Below, in pieces: positions 44,274 through 57,817 of a stretch of DNA of 64,000 nucleotides. The number at the start of each line of letters is the position of its first letter. Within the stretch, counting starts at the first letter, position 1. This DNA comes from Legionella israelensis (GTDB taxonomy: Bacteria > Pseudomonadota > Gammaproteobacteria > Legionellales > Legionellaceae). The notes below the pieces were generated by a model that worked only from the letters and a program-made list of their open reading frames with translations, was not told the DNA's origin and did not search any database. The position numbers and the translations under genes were made by a program. Where the stretch lies: the NCBI RefSeq assembly GCF_004571175.1, contig NZ_CP038273.1, positions 496,001 through 560,000 of the forward strand, read 5' to 3'.

Positions 44274-46498
44274 AATTCCACCTTTGACACCGAGCGGCGT
44301 TGCTTTTTTCTATAAGCGAGAAAAAGCAGAAAAAGCAACACGAAAAAGATCATAACTAACATAACCAAAGGCCAGAGAACAGGTTGATTCCACCTGGCGC
44401 GCAGTTCATTACGTAACGGCACATCAATCGCTACATATTTCAATGTGTTCTGTGCAATACTGTTTGGCTTAATGGGAGAAACCCATTGTTGTGTCAAAAC
44501 AAAATTTTTGGGGTTAATCCCCCAGACCCAAGGTGCATCATACCTCAGGATTGACACCATTTGATCAATCAGCGCCTGTCGCTTTGGGTTGTTTTCCATG
44601 TTTTTCATTTGTTCAAAAAGCTTGTCATATTGAGAGTTAGCATAATTTGCTGCGTTTTCTCCTCCATGTTTTACTTTACCGTTAGGTCCATACAATAAAA
44701 AAAGAAAATTTTCTGGATCAGGATAATCTGCATTCCAGCCCCAACTGAAAATCTGGGCATTGCCGCTGCGCATTTTCTCCTGAAAACGATTATATTGTGT
44801 TGCTCTGATGTTCAATGATATACCAATACGGGCAAATTGTTTGCGAACCCAGCCTAACTGCGCTTTATCATCTGGACCACCTGTTGCAGGTACATCATAA
44901 TGGAGAATTAAGTGGCGGCCGGTTTTGGGATTGACGCCTCCAGGATATCCGGCTTCCCGCATTAATTGTCTGGCATCCTCAATAGGCCTTAGCCTGGGCA
45001 TACCCTCGACCCATTTAAAGACATAAGAATTAATACCAGCCTTACCTTCTTTATAACCAAAAATCCCAGGAGGAATAGGCCCTTGCGCTGCTTTTCCCCG
45101 TCCATTAAAAAAAATGGCAATGAACTCTTCATAGTTCATGGCAATTGAAATGGCCAGACGCAGTTTGCGAGCTCTTTCACTCTGGCCTCCAATGACAGGA
45201 TCAAGCATGTTAAATCCCATGTAATAAATGGAAGGCTCTATGGTTTGTGTTAGACGTATTTTTTTATCCTTCATTGCCGGGGTCAAAACAGCAGTACCAA
45301 AACGATTAATCTGAATGGCCTGATCAAAACTGTCAGCCGTAATCCCTGAAGAATCATAATACCCCTGCAAAAATTTGTTCCAGCGGGGAATGGATTCCTT
45401 TTCCAGAGTGAAAACTGTCTTTTCAATCAAAGGTATTCGTTTGCCAGCATACTTTAAATAACCTTTTTTCCTATCTTCCTCACTGCCATCGGTTGGGAAA
45501 AAGGTTAAACGAAAATGGGGGTTTTTATCTAAAACCATTCGACGATTTGGATTATTTTCACTTAACATAAATGGACCTGTTCCTACTGGATACCAGTCAA
45601 GAGTAAGGTTTTTATCATCCATTGGAGGTTGTGAATAAAAACGATCCACTTCCCATGGGACAGGAGCAAAAAAAGGCATGGCCAGCCAGAAGATAAATTG
45701 CGCATACTGTCCTTTTAAAGTGACTTCAAACGTATAATCATCAATTTTCTTTAATCCCTCCATGGGATAGGCACGCAAATCAATATATTTTTTCTGACCA
45801 TACGTCAGAGGAAGACTTGCTCCATACTTCTTGAATCCCAGAATATATTCACTCATTAAACCAAATATAGGTGAGCTGACAGCGGGATTAGCCAGACGTT
45901 TAATTTCATAAATATAATCATCAACCTTCAGTTCACGCGTTCCGCTGTATTTAAAATCGCTGATTTGGTTGATGTTCTGTTCTTCCAGATAACCTTCGGG
46001 AAGATCATGGTAACGGTACGTACCTGATTTATATCTGGCAAAAGCCGGATGAGGCTGATACATGATGCCTGGTTTAATCTTTATGGTGTAAACACTATAA
46101 GCAACGGTATCGTTGTCAGAAAGATTTATCTTTTTTTTCTCTTTATTTAAATAGCGAATCTCAGGGAGTTGTTGTGCAGTTAGCGGGGTCAGCTGATAAG
46201 GTCTTTTTAAATAATCGTATTGCAGCGGCGGTTCACAAATCTGCGCAATAAAAATATATTCGTTCGCTGAATACGAACGCGCCGGATCAAGCGTTTTAGG
46301 CTGTTCGCTAAAAGAATTGTAATAAATAGACTTATCTCTCTCCTTGGCCGTATAAGGATTATTCCAGACGAATTGATCTGAAAAAGCCGACGCAGAAATC
46401 GTGGATAAAAAAGCCAGACTTATCCCTACATATTTTATTTTTTGTCTGAAATCACCCGAAAAAAAGTTCATGCCGGATGGCCTAACCAGGAAATACAA
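44270..46498 (-). CDS. Family 5 peptide-binding protein, membrane anchored
   Basis: This 742-residue extracytoplasmic binding protein has an N-terminal export signal (IKYVGISLAFLSTISASAF; the ATG at 46471 gives a better signal than the one at 46498). It has the SBP_bac_5 body (SEQPKTLDPARSYSANEYIF; NPKTGRHLILHYD region), about 200 residues longer than OppA. The end is a membrane helix (LVMLVMIFFVLLFLLFLAYR) and a basic cytosolic tail, so it is probably anchored at both ends or tethered by its C-terminus. This helix is unusual for a soluble binding protein. It is the first gene of the operon. Confidence 0.88.
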   Translation of the reverse strand: MYFLVRPSGMNFFSGDFRQKIKYVGISLAFLSTISASAFSDQFVWNNPYTAKERDKSIYYNSFSEQPKTLDPARSYSANEYIFIAQICEPPLQYDYLKRPYQLTPLTAQQLPEIRYLNKEKKKINLSDNDTVAYSVYTIKIKPGIMYQPHPAFARYKSGTYRYHDLPEGYLEEQNINQISDFKYSGTRELKVDDYIYEIKRLANPAVSSPIFGLMSEYILGFKKYGASLPLTYGQKKYIDLRAYPMEGLKKIDDYTFEVTLKGQYAQFIFWLAMPFFAPVPWEVDRFYSQPPMDDKNLTLDWYPVGTGPFMLSENNPNRRMVLDKNPHFRLTFFPTDGSEEDRKKGYLKYAGKRIPLIEKTVFTLEKESIPRWNKFLQGYYDSSGITADSFDQAIQINRFGTAVLTPAMKDKKIRLTQTIEPSIYYMGFNMLDPVIGGQSERARKLRLAISIAMNYEEFIAIFFNGRGKAAQGPIPPGIFGYKEGKAGINSYVFKWVEGMPRLRPIEDARQLMREAGYPGGVNPKTGRHLILHYDVPATGGPDDKAQLGWVRKQFARIGISLNIRATQYNRFQEKMRSGNAQIFSWGWNADYPDPENFLFLLYGPNGKVKHGGENAANYANSQYDKLFEQMKNMENNPKRQALIDQMVSILRYDAPWVWGINPKNFVLTQQWVSPIKPNSIAQNTLKYVAIDVPLRNELRARWNQPVLWPLVMLVMIFFVLLFLLFLAYRKKQRRSVSKVEL

Positions 46499-46889
46499 TA
46501 AAAATAAAATAACATGAATTCATCAGCTTAAAAATGACCTTTGAAAAAACCTGTAAATACTTACTACTCTTTGTGAAAAATTCACGAATCCCTGTAGCTT
46601 AACCACAGAATCCATAAAAAGGCCAATCCTATTTATCCAAGTTTTAGAAAACACTGGATTTTGATAAATATACTGGTGATGGACACCACAGTCGGTGCCC
46701 AGTGATTCGTAAGCGGAAAAAAGTTACAAAGTCAAGTTGCTGTATTGAAATATAAAAAACTAATTGCAGTTTTATCAGTGCTGTGGCCACAGCGCAGCGT
46801 ATCTACGACCGGCAAATGATTTGATTAATATTGATTAATCCCTATTTTTGTGTATAAATTACCCAATGTTTTACTAAAAAATCTTATTT
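46499..46889. other. Intergenic region between opp operon and OYE gene
   Basis: The 391-bp gap between divergent genes holds two variants of the GACTTTGT-type motif (about 46570 and 46725), a CACTGGATTTTG...CCCAGTG partial dyad (about 46653-46704) and a promoter for the OYE gene (see its entry). No small gene is supported. Confidence 0.5.
46831..46858 (+). promoter_or_regulatory. Promoter of the OYE gene
   Basis: TTGATT (46831-46836) and TATAAA (46853-46858) have a 16-bp spacer. The resulting leader of about 25 bases shows no ribosome binding site before the ATG. Confidence 0.5.
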
Positions 46890-49967
<3,078 letters not shown>

Positions 49968-50127
49968 TCAAAAAACCAAATAAAAATGAGAATTATAAAA
50001 ATGCACGGAACGAATCAGACCAGCATGCATCGCTTTACAGTATAAACTATTGTATGCAAATAATTTATTGAAATGCCAGAAACTATTTGATATAGATATT
50101 ATCTTCGTTTATCAAAGGCATGATCAA

Positions 50128-51027
50128 ATGGACTTATTTCGTTTTTTGATGGTTTTCTGCTTTCTTTTTTTCTTCTCAACGGTAAATGCCCATTCCACAT
50201 CTCAATCTAATTTCGGCATTGTTTTCATTCACGGCACCAATGATCACCGTGAAGATGCCGATGGCTCATACTGGAAAAAAGATTTTACCCGCTCTTTGGC
50301 AAATGCGCTTCCAAACCCAGATAATTTTTTCATTGTCCATTGCGATTTCAGTTATTATATGTGGCATGAAGAGGCAGCCGGGTGCGTTGCCAACCAGATG
50401 CTAAAATTCCTGAAAGATAAAAACATTAATTCTATCACTGTATATACTCATTCCAACGGTTCAAACGTTCTGCGCTGGATATTATCAAATCCTACTTACG
50501 ATGCACGTTATATGCAATTAAAGCCATTTATCAAGGAAGTTATCGCCATTTCCCCTTCAAGCGGTGGAACTCCTTTAGCTGATGAAGTTTTAAGCGGCAA
50601 TATCTTTGTTTCCGGTATCGGTTGGCTGTTAGGTTATCATAACGATTCAGTCAGACAGCAGCGTGTAGGTGACATGAAAATTTTTAATGATCACCTGCTT
50701 TTCGGGACCAAAAACCGTCCTTCCTTACCCGTGCCTTTCAGAACCATCATTGGTACTGATGTGACGGCATCTCCTTTTTCATCAGCAAGTTATTGTAACG
50801 GCTACTTGCTCAATACTGCTCTTAAAATCACTAAAATATATCTGGATAAATGTTCTGACGGTTTTTTAAACTGCACTTCACAAAGAGAAGCCGGTGAACT
50901 GTGGTTTAACGATATAGAAAAAACCGAGGAGCAAACTCCGTTAAGTCACAATCAAAGTCGTCATTCCTGTTTTGGGCTTGGGCAGATATTGATCAATGAA
51001 TTACGCGATCAGGGAGTATTATCATGA
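50128..51027 (+). CDS. Secreted alpha/beta-hydrolase, lipase-like
   Basis: The protein has 299 residues from ATG 50128, which has AAAGG upstream and begins directly with the signal peptide (LFRFLMVFCFLFFFSTVNA); the open frame extends to 50050 but that part looks non-coding. The first strand GIVFIHGTND gives the oxyanion segment and YTHSNGSNVL the nucleophile serine (GxSxG variant HSNGS). Asp/His partners are plausible near residues 245-290. Paired cysteines suggest periplasmic or extracellular function. It is the first of four overlapping genes, joined to the next by ATGA. Confidence 0.82.
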   Translation: MDLFRFLMVFCFLFFFSTVNAHSTSQSNFGIVFIHGTNDHREDADGSYWKKDFTRSLANALPNPDNFFIVHCDFSYYMWHEEAAGCVANQMLKFLKDKNINSITVYTHSNGSNVLRWILSNPTYDARYMQLKPFIKEVIAISPSSGGTPLADEVLSGNIFVSGIGWLLGYHNDSVRQQRVGDMKIFNDHLLFGTKNRPSLPVPFRTIIGTDVTASPFSSASYCNGYLLNTALKITKIYLDKCSDGFLNCTSQREAGELWFNDIEKTEEQTPLSHNQSRHSCFGLGQILINELRDQGVLS

Positions 51028-52199
51028 AGTTAAATCATTTTTTATGGTTATCTTTTTTATGCTTTTCTCAGGCACAGGCCTTTAAACTCCCCGATCAGGA
51101 AATAAGTTCCTATGAATGCGGCAAGACTTGTGATGAATTATCTCATGAGCCCATGCATCTTGAGTGGAACATCCATGATCAAAATTTTAAGCATCCGTTA
51201 CGAAATCTGCAAAAAAGTTACGGCTACAAAAAGAAAGTCACTCTGGAAGAATTACGCAAGGGCGTTGTTGTTAACACGCTTGCGCCAAGAGCAATTATAC
51301 GTATCAGTCCAATATCTGGAAGCCATGTACCGATATTGAGACTTGAAACAAAAAGCCATTCACTGAGTTTTCAGGAAGCCTCTTCTTTATATAGCAGAGA
51401 TGAAGCCTTTGCTGATGCAGATTATGACCAAAATCACCACACTGTTTTACAACTTAAGGAAGAATTGGGTGCAGGACAATTCAAACTGGTTACTGATGAG
51501 CAATCAATTTCCACTGATGAAACCTTTGTGATCAGTGTTTTTGACAAATATTCCAATGCTTATTTAACCGTAGAAACCAATAAAGATGAGTACAAATTAA
51601 ACGATAAAATCATTGCTACTATTACTTTAAATGACACACTGGATTATCCTGTCAAGGATGTCTTTGCATCCATCGTAGCACCTAACGGAGATTCTATTCC
51701 TCTAAATTTAACCAAAACCAAATCCAATCAATATAAGGGAAGCGCTCAACTTCATTCGAAAAAAAATGACTTTGGTGCCAATTGGTACGTTGAAGCTGCC
51801 ATAAGTGCCTGGTTCGGTGATCAGCTTATTACTCGCCAGGGACATGCCGCCTTTTCCTATTCCATTCCATCTGCCAAATTGATCGAAATAGAAAAGGTAT
51901 CTACACAACCTTTAAATTTTAAGGCAATGGTAAACGTAGCGAACAACAGCCGTTATGCCCTACAGTCTGTTCTTTATTACAAAGACTCACAGGGGAAATT
52001 TCATCCCCTCAGTACCAGCCAAACAGCCAACTGGTTTACTTCTGGAAAACATGCTTTGGAATTTACATTCGACAAAAATATCTATAAGCAGTACGATCAA
52101 CAATCTCTATACTTGGGTTATTTCCATTTAGTGGACTATGGGCAGTTAAAAACGGTGTATCATTATGATGAACCCGTTAAGCTGTCTGAATTAGGATAA
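51024..52199 (+). CDS. Secreted DUF4785-like protein
   Basis: This 391-residue protein has a signal peptide (FLWLSFLCFSQAQA). An N-terminal domain with a Cys pair (ECGKTC) is followed by two beta-sandwich-like domains (TVETNKDEYKLNDKIIATI) of Ig-like or macroglobulin-like character. It resembles DUF4785 proteins found in Legionella and some marine gammaproteobacteria; function unknown. Its overlap with the secreted hydrolase suggests a joint role, such as chaperone, inhibitor or co-secreted partner. The next gene, rmuC, starts within its stop codon (TAATG). Confidence 0.6.
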   Translation: MKLNHFLWLSFLCFSQAQAFKLPDQEISSYECGKTCDELSHEPMHLEWNIHDQNFKHPLRNLQKSYGYKKKVTLEELRKGVVVNTLAPRAIIRISPISGSHVPILRLETKSHSLSFQEASSLYSRDEAFADADYDQNHHTVLQLKEELGAGQFKLVTDEQSISTDETFVISVFDKYSNAYLTVETNKDEYKLNDKIIATITLNDTLDYPVKDVFASIVAPNGDSIPLNLTKTKSNQYKGSAQLHSKKNDFGANWYVEAAISAWFGDQLITRQGHAAFSYSIPSAKLIEIEKVSTQPLNFKAMVNVANNSRYALQSVLYYKDSQGKFHPLSTSQTANWFTSGKHALEFTFDKNIYKQYDQQSLYLGYFHLVDYGQLKTVYHYDEPVKLSELG

Positions 52200-53446
52200 T
52201 GATGCTGTTTTTACAATACTTTACGCTGTCTGAGTATCTGGTTTTAGGGCTTTTAATCTTACAAATGATATTGATCCTATGGCTTATTAAACGCCAATCT
52301 AAACAAGAAACAACGACAGCCAATCATCATCTTCTATCTCAGCAAAACCTAACTAATCAGTTGCATCAATTGCAGCTGGATATTCATCAAGCCTACCAAA
52401 ACAGCCAATACAGTGTTCAGGAAAAAATTGCTCAAGGACAGATTAATGTTCAAAAAATCATCAGCGAGTCGATTCAAGGGCAAATGGCGGACGTTAGAGA
52501 ACAGATGACTCACAGTTTCAAACAGCATGCCAGCTCTCTGACATCTCACTTGCAAACTTTAAATGAGGAAATTCGTAATCAACTTCATTCCCTTACCCAC
52601 CAGGTGAATCATAAATTATCTGAAGGCTTTGAAAAAACCTCATCTACTTTTACCGATGTCGTTCGTCGATTAACCATTATTGATGAGGCGCAGAAAAAAA
52701 TAACGGAATTATCCACCCACGTGGTTAACTTGCAGGATGTTCTGGTGGACAAACGAGCGCGTGGCGCGTTTGGTGAAGTGCAATTATCCACTCTCATTAC
52801 CAATATGCTGCCAGCCAGCCATTATCAAATGCAATATACTTTAAGTAATCAGAAACGAGCCGATTGTATTTTATTTCTGCCCGAACCCACTGGCAATGTA
52901 GTGATAGATGCCAAATTTCCCCTTGAAACCTATCAACGACTGATAAACACCGAAGCATCTTCTATCGAAAGAAAAGCCATCCAGCAACAGTTCCGCCAGG
53001 ACATTCAAAAACACATTAAAGACATTGCTGAGAAATACATTATTCCAGGCGAAACCACAGACGGTGCTGTGATGTTTATCCCCGCTGAATCCATTTTCGC
53101 AGAGATCCATGCCTATTATCCCGATTTAATTGCTCTTTCACAAAAGCTTAAAGTCTGGCTGACGTCTCCAAGCACACTCATGGCCGTATTGACTACTGCC
53201 CGTTCTGTTTTGAAAGATGATGCTACGCGCAAACAAGTACATATTATTCAAAAACACTTGCAAGCATTATCCAGTGATTTTGAACGATTTGAAAAACGAA
53301 TGGATAAATTATCAAAGCACATTAATCAGGCCCACCAGGACGTTGGTGAAGTCAACACTTCAGCCAAAAAAATCAGTCAACGATTTCAGAAAATTGAATC
53401 CGTTGAACTGGACATTGATGATCGAGCTCTAGAACAAAGTGAATAA
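52199..53446 (+). CDS. rmuC: RmuC-family recombination-limiting protein
   Basis: This 415-residue protein has one N-terminal membrane helix, a long coiled coil (about 40-170) and the RmuC nuclease-like core (RGAFGEVQLSTLI, then VVIDAKFPLETYQRL, which contains the Asp/Lys pair of PD-(D/E)XK-type folds). RmuC limits inversions at repeats in E. coli. The coupled start at 52199 overlaps the previous stop. Confidence 0.93.
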   Translation: MMLFLQYFTLSEYLVLGLLILQMILILWLIKRQSKQETTTANHHLLSQQNLTNQLHQLQLDIHQAYQNSQYSVQEKIAQGQINVQKIISESIQGQMADVREQMTHSFKQHASSLTSHLQTLNEEIRNQLHSLTHQVNHKLSEGFEKTSSTFTDVVRRLTIIDEAQKKITELSTHVVNLQDVLVDKRARGAFGEVQLSTLITNMLPASHYQMQYTLSNQKRADCILFLPEPTGNVVIDAKFPLETYQRLINTEASSIERKAIQQQFRQDIQKHIKDIAEKYIIPGETTDGAVMFIPAESIFAEIHAYYPDLIALSQKLKVWLTSPSTLMAVLTTARSVLKDDATRKQVHIIQKHLQALSSDFERFEKRMDKLSKHINQAHQDVGEVNTSAKKISQRFQKIESVELDIDDRALEQSE

Positions 53447-54215
53447 CAGGGAGTATCGTGATTTGTTCTACCAACATTTATTTAAATGGGTGTTTGTGGT
53501 CAGTTTATTGATGATGGCGGTGAGCTGGTATTACAAAGATGATTTTCCTCCACCAAGTGAGTATGACATAGAACAACTAAATCCACCCGTTCAGTCCGCG
53601 ACAACAAGGGTTCCTTTTTCCATTTCAGCAGACAAATATCAGTATACCATTATTCCCAAATTTGATTATGAGCTCACAGGGATTGTAGTGACTTACAGTG
53701 ACGCTGATGGATTTACCAACATATGGCACCATAAGCGTTGGAAAGATTTTATCAATATTCGTGATTTATGCGTGATTTGGGAGCCCAATGTCAGTTCCGG
53801 TGTTTATAAAAATATCCATTTCTCAAGTGATAGCTGGACCTGTTGGACTTCCTGGCAGAGTGCTGAAGCAAGCAAACGCTTTCAGTCAACCGCTCTTTCC
53901 AACAATCATTTATTAACAGATAATGATTCAGTCAAAGCCGCTTTACGCAATGCGGAAGTAGGAGACATGATTTATTTCAAAGGCGTGTTGTCTGAATACA
54001 AAAATAACATGACTGGTACAGTGAGAGGTACGAGTGTAAGACGTGATGATGACGGTAATGGAGCCTGTGAAACTGTATTTTTAGATGAATTCAAAATTCT
54101 GAAAAAAGCAAACCCGGGGTTACGCCGTTTATTCATGGTTTCCAAGTGGTTAGCTATCTTATCTTTCATTGGCTTTCTGGTCATGTTCTGCATGAGTCCA
54201 TTCAAGCCTCGCTGA
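53439..54215 (+). CDS. Two-helix periplasmic-domain protein, unknown
   Basis: The protein has 258 residues. A membrane helix near 17-26 and another at 235-252 hold a soluble domain of about 200 residues between them, rich in tryptophan and with three Cys near SWTCWTSW and GACETVF. The GTG start overlaps rmuC by 8 bases, so it is coupled. I recognise no family. The domain could be an inner-membrane-anchored periplasmic sensor or structural part of this operon. Confidence 0.72.
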   Translation: MNNREYRDLFYQHLFKWVFVVSLLMMAVSWYYKDDFPPPSEYDIEQLNPPVQSATTRVPFSISADKYQYTIIPKFDYELTGIVVTYSDADGFTNIWHHKRWKDFINIRDLCVIWEPNVSSGVYKNIHFSSDSWTCWTSWQSAEASKRFQSTALSNNHLLTDNDSVKAALRNAEVGDMIYFKGVLSEYKNNMTGTVRGTSVRRDDDGNGACETVFLDEFKILKKANPGLRRLFMVSKWLAILSFIGFLVMFCMSPFKPR

Positions 54216-54228
54216 ATTTCCTAACAGT

Positions 54229-55422
54229 TTAATGTTTTCCTGCATGAGCTTTCCGTAAAACCAGATTTTCATAAACGAGTAAAACGGTCGTTAATCCACC
54301 AAGCAAAACCAAGATGCTGATAAAGGACAATAAGGCGTTGGCTGATAAATACCCCATAATGATAACGGTAAGGGTGGCTGTTGACATATTGATAAAACTC
54401 ATCATGGCAGCGCCACTGGCTCTATCCTCAATAGACGTAGAAGCAACAAAGGAACCACCGGCATAGAGGCTTCCACTGAAAAAAAATAACGAGGCTGTGC
54501 TTAGAAAAAACCACAAGGCTGAAGGATGGTTTAATTGCAACAAAAAAATAAGGCTGAGCAAGCCCACAGCACACCCGACCAACCCCATCGTAATCACTTG
54601 TCGCGGGGAATATCTATCCAATAAAGCTTTGGCTTGTAATCCACCGGCAAACATGCCAGCAATATTAAGGATGTTCCAGTAACCGTATTCTGCGGCCGTA
54701 AGCCCTAATGAATGAACAGCAATCTGTGGAGCCGCCGCTGAAAAGCAATAGCTTACCGAAGAACAGTATCCCCAGGCTAAAGAAAATATCAACAATTGAC
54801 CCGAAGATAATGCTTTTTTATAGCCAGTGAAAATCATCGAAAAATTAATTGGCTGGGGATGAGTCAGGGTTTCACTAAAGGCTTTGGTTCCCCAAAGCAT
54901 CAATATTCCCTGAAATAAGAGGATCCAGAAACAGCCTGACCAATGCCAATATTGAGTAACCAATCCGCCAATCATAACCGATAAACCAATTCCGATGGTG
55001 AAAGACAATATTGAATAAGCCATGGCCATTTTACGTTTTGCTTCGGGCAGCCATTCATTGATCAACATAAATGTGCAAGCTAGACCTCCTGCAGCTCCTA
55101 ATGCGGTGATAAATCGCCCAAATATCAGAAAAACATAGGAGTGGATCGATAATGCCATGAAGCATAACAAAATACCCAATATATTAATGATGAGACCGAT
55201 GCGAAGGGCTTTCAAACGTCCATAGGCATTGGCCAATGGACCGTAAATTAACTGACCAAGCACATATCCGATTAAAAAAGCAGAAACCATCCATTCCACT
55301 TCCCCATTCCCTAAAGCAAACTCTGACTGAATTTGGGGCAAGGCAGGAGTGATAATTGCAGACGATACCGAAGCTACTGATATATAGCTTAGCAGCCAGA
55401 CCACTTTAAAATTTGAAACCAT
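54229..55422 (-). CDS. MFS drug efflux transporter (Bcr/CflA-like)
   Basis: This 397-residue transporter has twelve helices. The first loop motif LIYGPLANAYGRLKALRIGL follows the MFS GxLaDrxGrr pattern, and APALPQIQSEF-type substrate-loop residues suggest the DHA1/Bcr subgroup, which exports small drugs with proton antiport. It is convergent with the operon above with a 13-bp gap. The substrate is unknown. Confidence 0.88.
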   Translation of the reverse strand: MVSNFKVVWLLSYISVASVSSAIITPALPQIQSEFALGNGEVEWMVSAFLIGYVLGQLIYGPLANAYGRLKALRIGLIINILGILLCFMALSIHSYVFLIFGRFITALGAAGGLACTFMLINEWLPEAKRKMAMAYSILSFTIGIGLSVMIGGLVTQYWHWSGCFWILLFQGILMLWGTKAFSETLTHPQPINFSMIFTGYKKALSSGQLLIFSLAWGYCSSVSYCFSAAAPQIAVHSLGLTAAEYGYWNILNIAGMFAGGLQAKALLDRYSPRQVITMGLVGCAVGLLSLIFLLQLNHPSALWFFLSTASLFFFSGSLYAGGSFVASTSIEDRASGAAMMSFINMSTATLTVIIMGYLSANALLSFISILVLLGGLTTVLLVYENLVLRKAHAGKH

Positions 55423-55453
55423 TTGATTAATCCAAGCACAAACAAATTATTTA

Positions 55454-55499
55454 CTCATGTTACGCAGCTTCGTCTTTTTAAAAGCTATGCCGCGTAATC
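55454..55499. repeat. Shortened IS4-type MITE remnant
   Basis: CTCATGTTACGCAGCTTCG matches the left part of the MITE family; the right end is worn (GCCGCGTAAT). It abuts the tilS stop codon and lies between tilS and the MFS gene. Confidence 0.6.
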
Positions 55500-56832
55500 A
55501 GGAAAATTTTAATTGAATTTCCCACGCATTTTTTTGATTTTTTTTATAAAATTTGTCGCTGACAGCATAACCAACCACCAGTGCCAATTCATCATTGATA
55601 TATATTAAAGGAATATGATCTCGCAGCCAAGGAGGAATATTCCATTCCTGAAAAAGCTTTTTTAACTGCTTTGACTGACCGTGCCAATAAAAGAGCTCTC
55701 CCCCCCTGCGAAACCGGATATCGATATGGCTGCCTTCAGGAAAAACCAAACCTCTGGTAACACGATTCACCACAAGACGCCCCAGGTCTGTTATTTTCAA
55801 AGGTTCTGGAAAATGTGGCCAAGGCGTTTTTTCAGGCACTTGCATGTTGTCCGTTTTAAGCAGAAACAACTGTTTTCGATAACGACGTATCTGAATCTGT
55901 TCCCACTGCACCATGGGCTCGGCGTCTTCCCTGACAAACATCACCTCATCTATGATGCGCTCAATAATGACCGCTGACGGCATTTTTACGCCATTAAATT
56001 TTAACCAGAAGCGAAGAACATTGGCGATTCGTTCCTTTCTTAATGGCAGCAGTGACTCAAAAGCCAGTATTGAACGGGTTAAAGATGAAGAATCCAGATC
56101 AAGCCCTGCCAAATCTTGCAGATTTTGGCGGGCCTGCTGACAAAGCTCTGCGGTTCGGGCAATATTTTTGCTCACCGATGGCCAACGTTGTTCCAATATC
56201 GGTATGATCTCATGCCGAATGAAATTACGGGTAAATTTTACCTCGAGATTAGTTTCATCTTCGATCCAATTTAACTGCTGAGAAACCGCATATCTTTTTA
56301 ACTGTTCTCTAGTCACTGTTAGTAAAGGTCGAATCAACTCTCCCTTCCCCAAAGTTGAAATTTGCGCCATTGCTGCAAGGCCATCGATACCTGCTCCTCT
56401 AAAAAGCTGTAATAATACAGTCTCTGCCTGATCATCTTGATGATGCCCAAGAAGGATAGCGTCGTTTTCTGTAAGCAGGGACGAAAAAACATTAAGACGA
56501 GCCAGGCGAGCATTTTCTTCAATATTAGCGCTGCGGTCAAAATCAATGGCTCGCCAAATCATTGGAATAGCCTGCTTTTGACAAAAAAGCTCACAATGCT
56601 TTTGCCATTGAGCAGCATTTTGGCTTAACCCATGATGAATGTGGATGGCCGTCAATTTTTTTTTAAGGGGTAAAGATGTGGACAATAGATGCAACAAAAC
56701 CGTTGAATCCAATCCACCGCTAAACCCCACAAAAAGCCGTTTAAATTTTTTTAAATAAGCAAGTAGTGGCTTATCATTCAGGAAATTAATCACAGGCTCC
56801 CATTGCCATGTATTTCTGGTAACGCAATTCAA
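55498..56832 (-). CDS. tilS: tRNA(Ile)-lysidine synthetase TilS
   Basis: This 444-residue enzyme converts C34 of tRNA(Ile)-CAU to lysidine using ATP. The ATP loop SGGLDS is at residues 38-43, TilS signature blocks ([24 protein letters not shown]-like C-terminal domains) follow, and the C-terminal substrate domain is intact. The ATG at 56832 lies 47 bases inside accA; a GTG at 56793 just before the accA stop is an alternative start with a GGGAG site. Transcription with accA is likely. Confidence 0.95.
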   Translation of the reverse strand: MNCVTRNTWQWEPVINFLNDKPLLAYLKKFKRLFVGFSGGLDSTVLLHLLSTSLPLKKKLTAIHIHHGLSQNAAQWQKHCELFCQKQAIPMIWRAIDFDRSANIEENARLARLNVFSSLLTENDAILLGHHQDDQAETVLLQLFRGAGIDGLAAMAQISTLGKGELIRPLLTVTREQLKRYAVSQQLNWIEDETNLEVKFTRNFIRHEIIPILEQRWPSVSKNIARTAELCQQARQNLQDLAGLDLDSSSLTRSILAFESLLPLRKERIANVLRFWLKFNGVKMPSAVIIERIIDEVMFVREDAEPMVQWEQIQIRRYRKQLFLLKTDNMQVPEKTPWPHFPEPLKITDLGRLVVNRVTRGLVFPEGSHIDIRFRRGGELFYWHGQSKQLKKLFQEWNIPPWLRDHIPLIYINDELALVVGYAVSDKFYKKNQKNAWEIQLKFS

Positions 56833-57739
56833 TCAAGTCCTCTGGCGGCATATGGCGAAGTGCCTTTAATTCATTGAGCAGCACGCTTTTTAAACGACTT
56901 GTCATGTCCTCTACATCACGATGCGCTCCGCCCAATGGCTCTTCTATGACCTTGTCAACCAGTTTATTTTCATAAATTTTATCAGCAGTAATACCCATAG
57001 CGCGTGCTGCTTCACTGGCTTTTGCCGGATCTTTCCAGAGGATTGATGCACAACCCTCGGGTGAAATGACCGAATAAATACTGTATTGCAGCATGATAAC
57101 TTTATCCCCTACTCCTATAGCCAATGCTCCGCCCGAGCCGGCTTCACCGGTAACAGTACAGATAACCGGTGTTTTGAGCCTTGCCATCTCAAATAAATTT
57201 CGGGCAATGGCCTCAGACTGGTTACGTTCTTCAGCACCAATACCCGGATAGGCTCCCGCCGTATCTATAAAGGTAAAAACAGGCATATTGAATTTTTCAG
57301 CCAGCTTCATCAAACGCAAAGCCTTACGATACTCCTCAGGTCTTGCCATGCCAAAATTACGATAAACCTTTTCTTTCGTTTTTTTACCTTTTTGATGGCC
57401 AATAACCATCACCGGAACATCCTCGAGCCGCGCCATACCTCCAATAATGGCTGGTGCTGAAGAATAACTTCGGTCCCCATGCAACTCTTGAAAGTCTGTA
57501 AAAATATGCTCGATGTAATCAGTTGTCTGCGGCCTGAGGGGGTGTCTTGCCATTTGAGCTACTTGCCAGGGCTCAAGATTGGTAAAAATATTCGCCATTA
57601 ATTCCTTGCATTTGGCTTCAAGTCTTGCAATTTCTTCCGTTAAATTGACTTCGTTATCACTTCCTACCATGCGAAGTGCCTGAATTTTTTGATTCAATTC
57701 TTCTATAGGTTGTTCAAAATCCAAAAACTGTCGGCTCAT
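56786..57739 (-). CDS. accA: Acetyl-CoA carboxylase carboxyltransferase alpha subunit
   Basis: This 317-residue protein transfers CO2 from carboxybiotin to acetyl-CoA together with AccD, the first step of fatty acid synthesis. Typical AccA blocks are [36 protein letters not shown] and [16 protein letters not shown]. Length normal. It is followed by an overlapping tilS. Divergent from the PPTase gene, with 79 bp between starts. Confidence 0.96.
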   Translation of the reverse strand: MSRQFLDFEQPIEELNQKIQALRMVGSDNEVNLTEEIARLEAKCKELMANIFTNLEPWQVAQMARHPLRPQTTDYIEHIFTDFQELHGDRSYSSAPAIIGGMARLEDVPVMVIGHQKGKKTKEKVYRNFGMARPEEYRKALRLMKLAEKFNMPVFTFIDTAGAYPGIGAEERNQSEAIARNLFEMARLKTPVICTVTGEAGSGGALAIGVGDKVIMLQYSIYSVISPEGCASILWKDPAKASEAARAMGITADKIYENKLVDKVIEEPLGGAHRDVEDMTSRLKSVLLNELKALRHMPPEDLIELRYQKYMAMGACD

Positions 57740-57817
57740 GGGTCACACTCATTGGTAAATTTATCATCATGCGATATGATAACCTCAACTGCCATTTGAC
57801 GCCACATCTATGGACTA

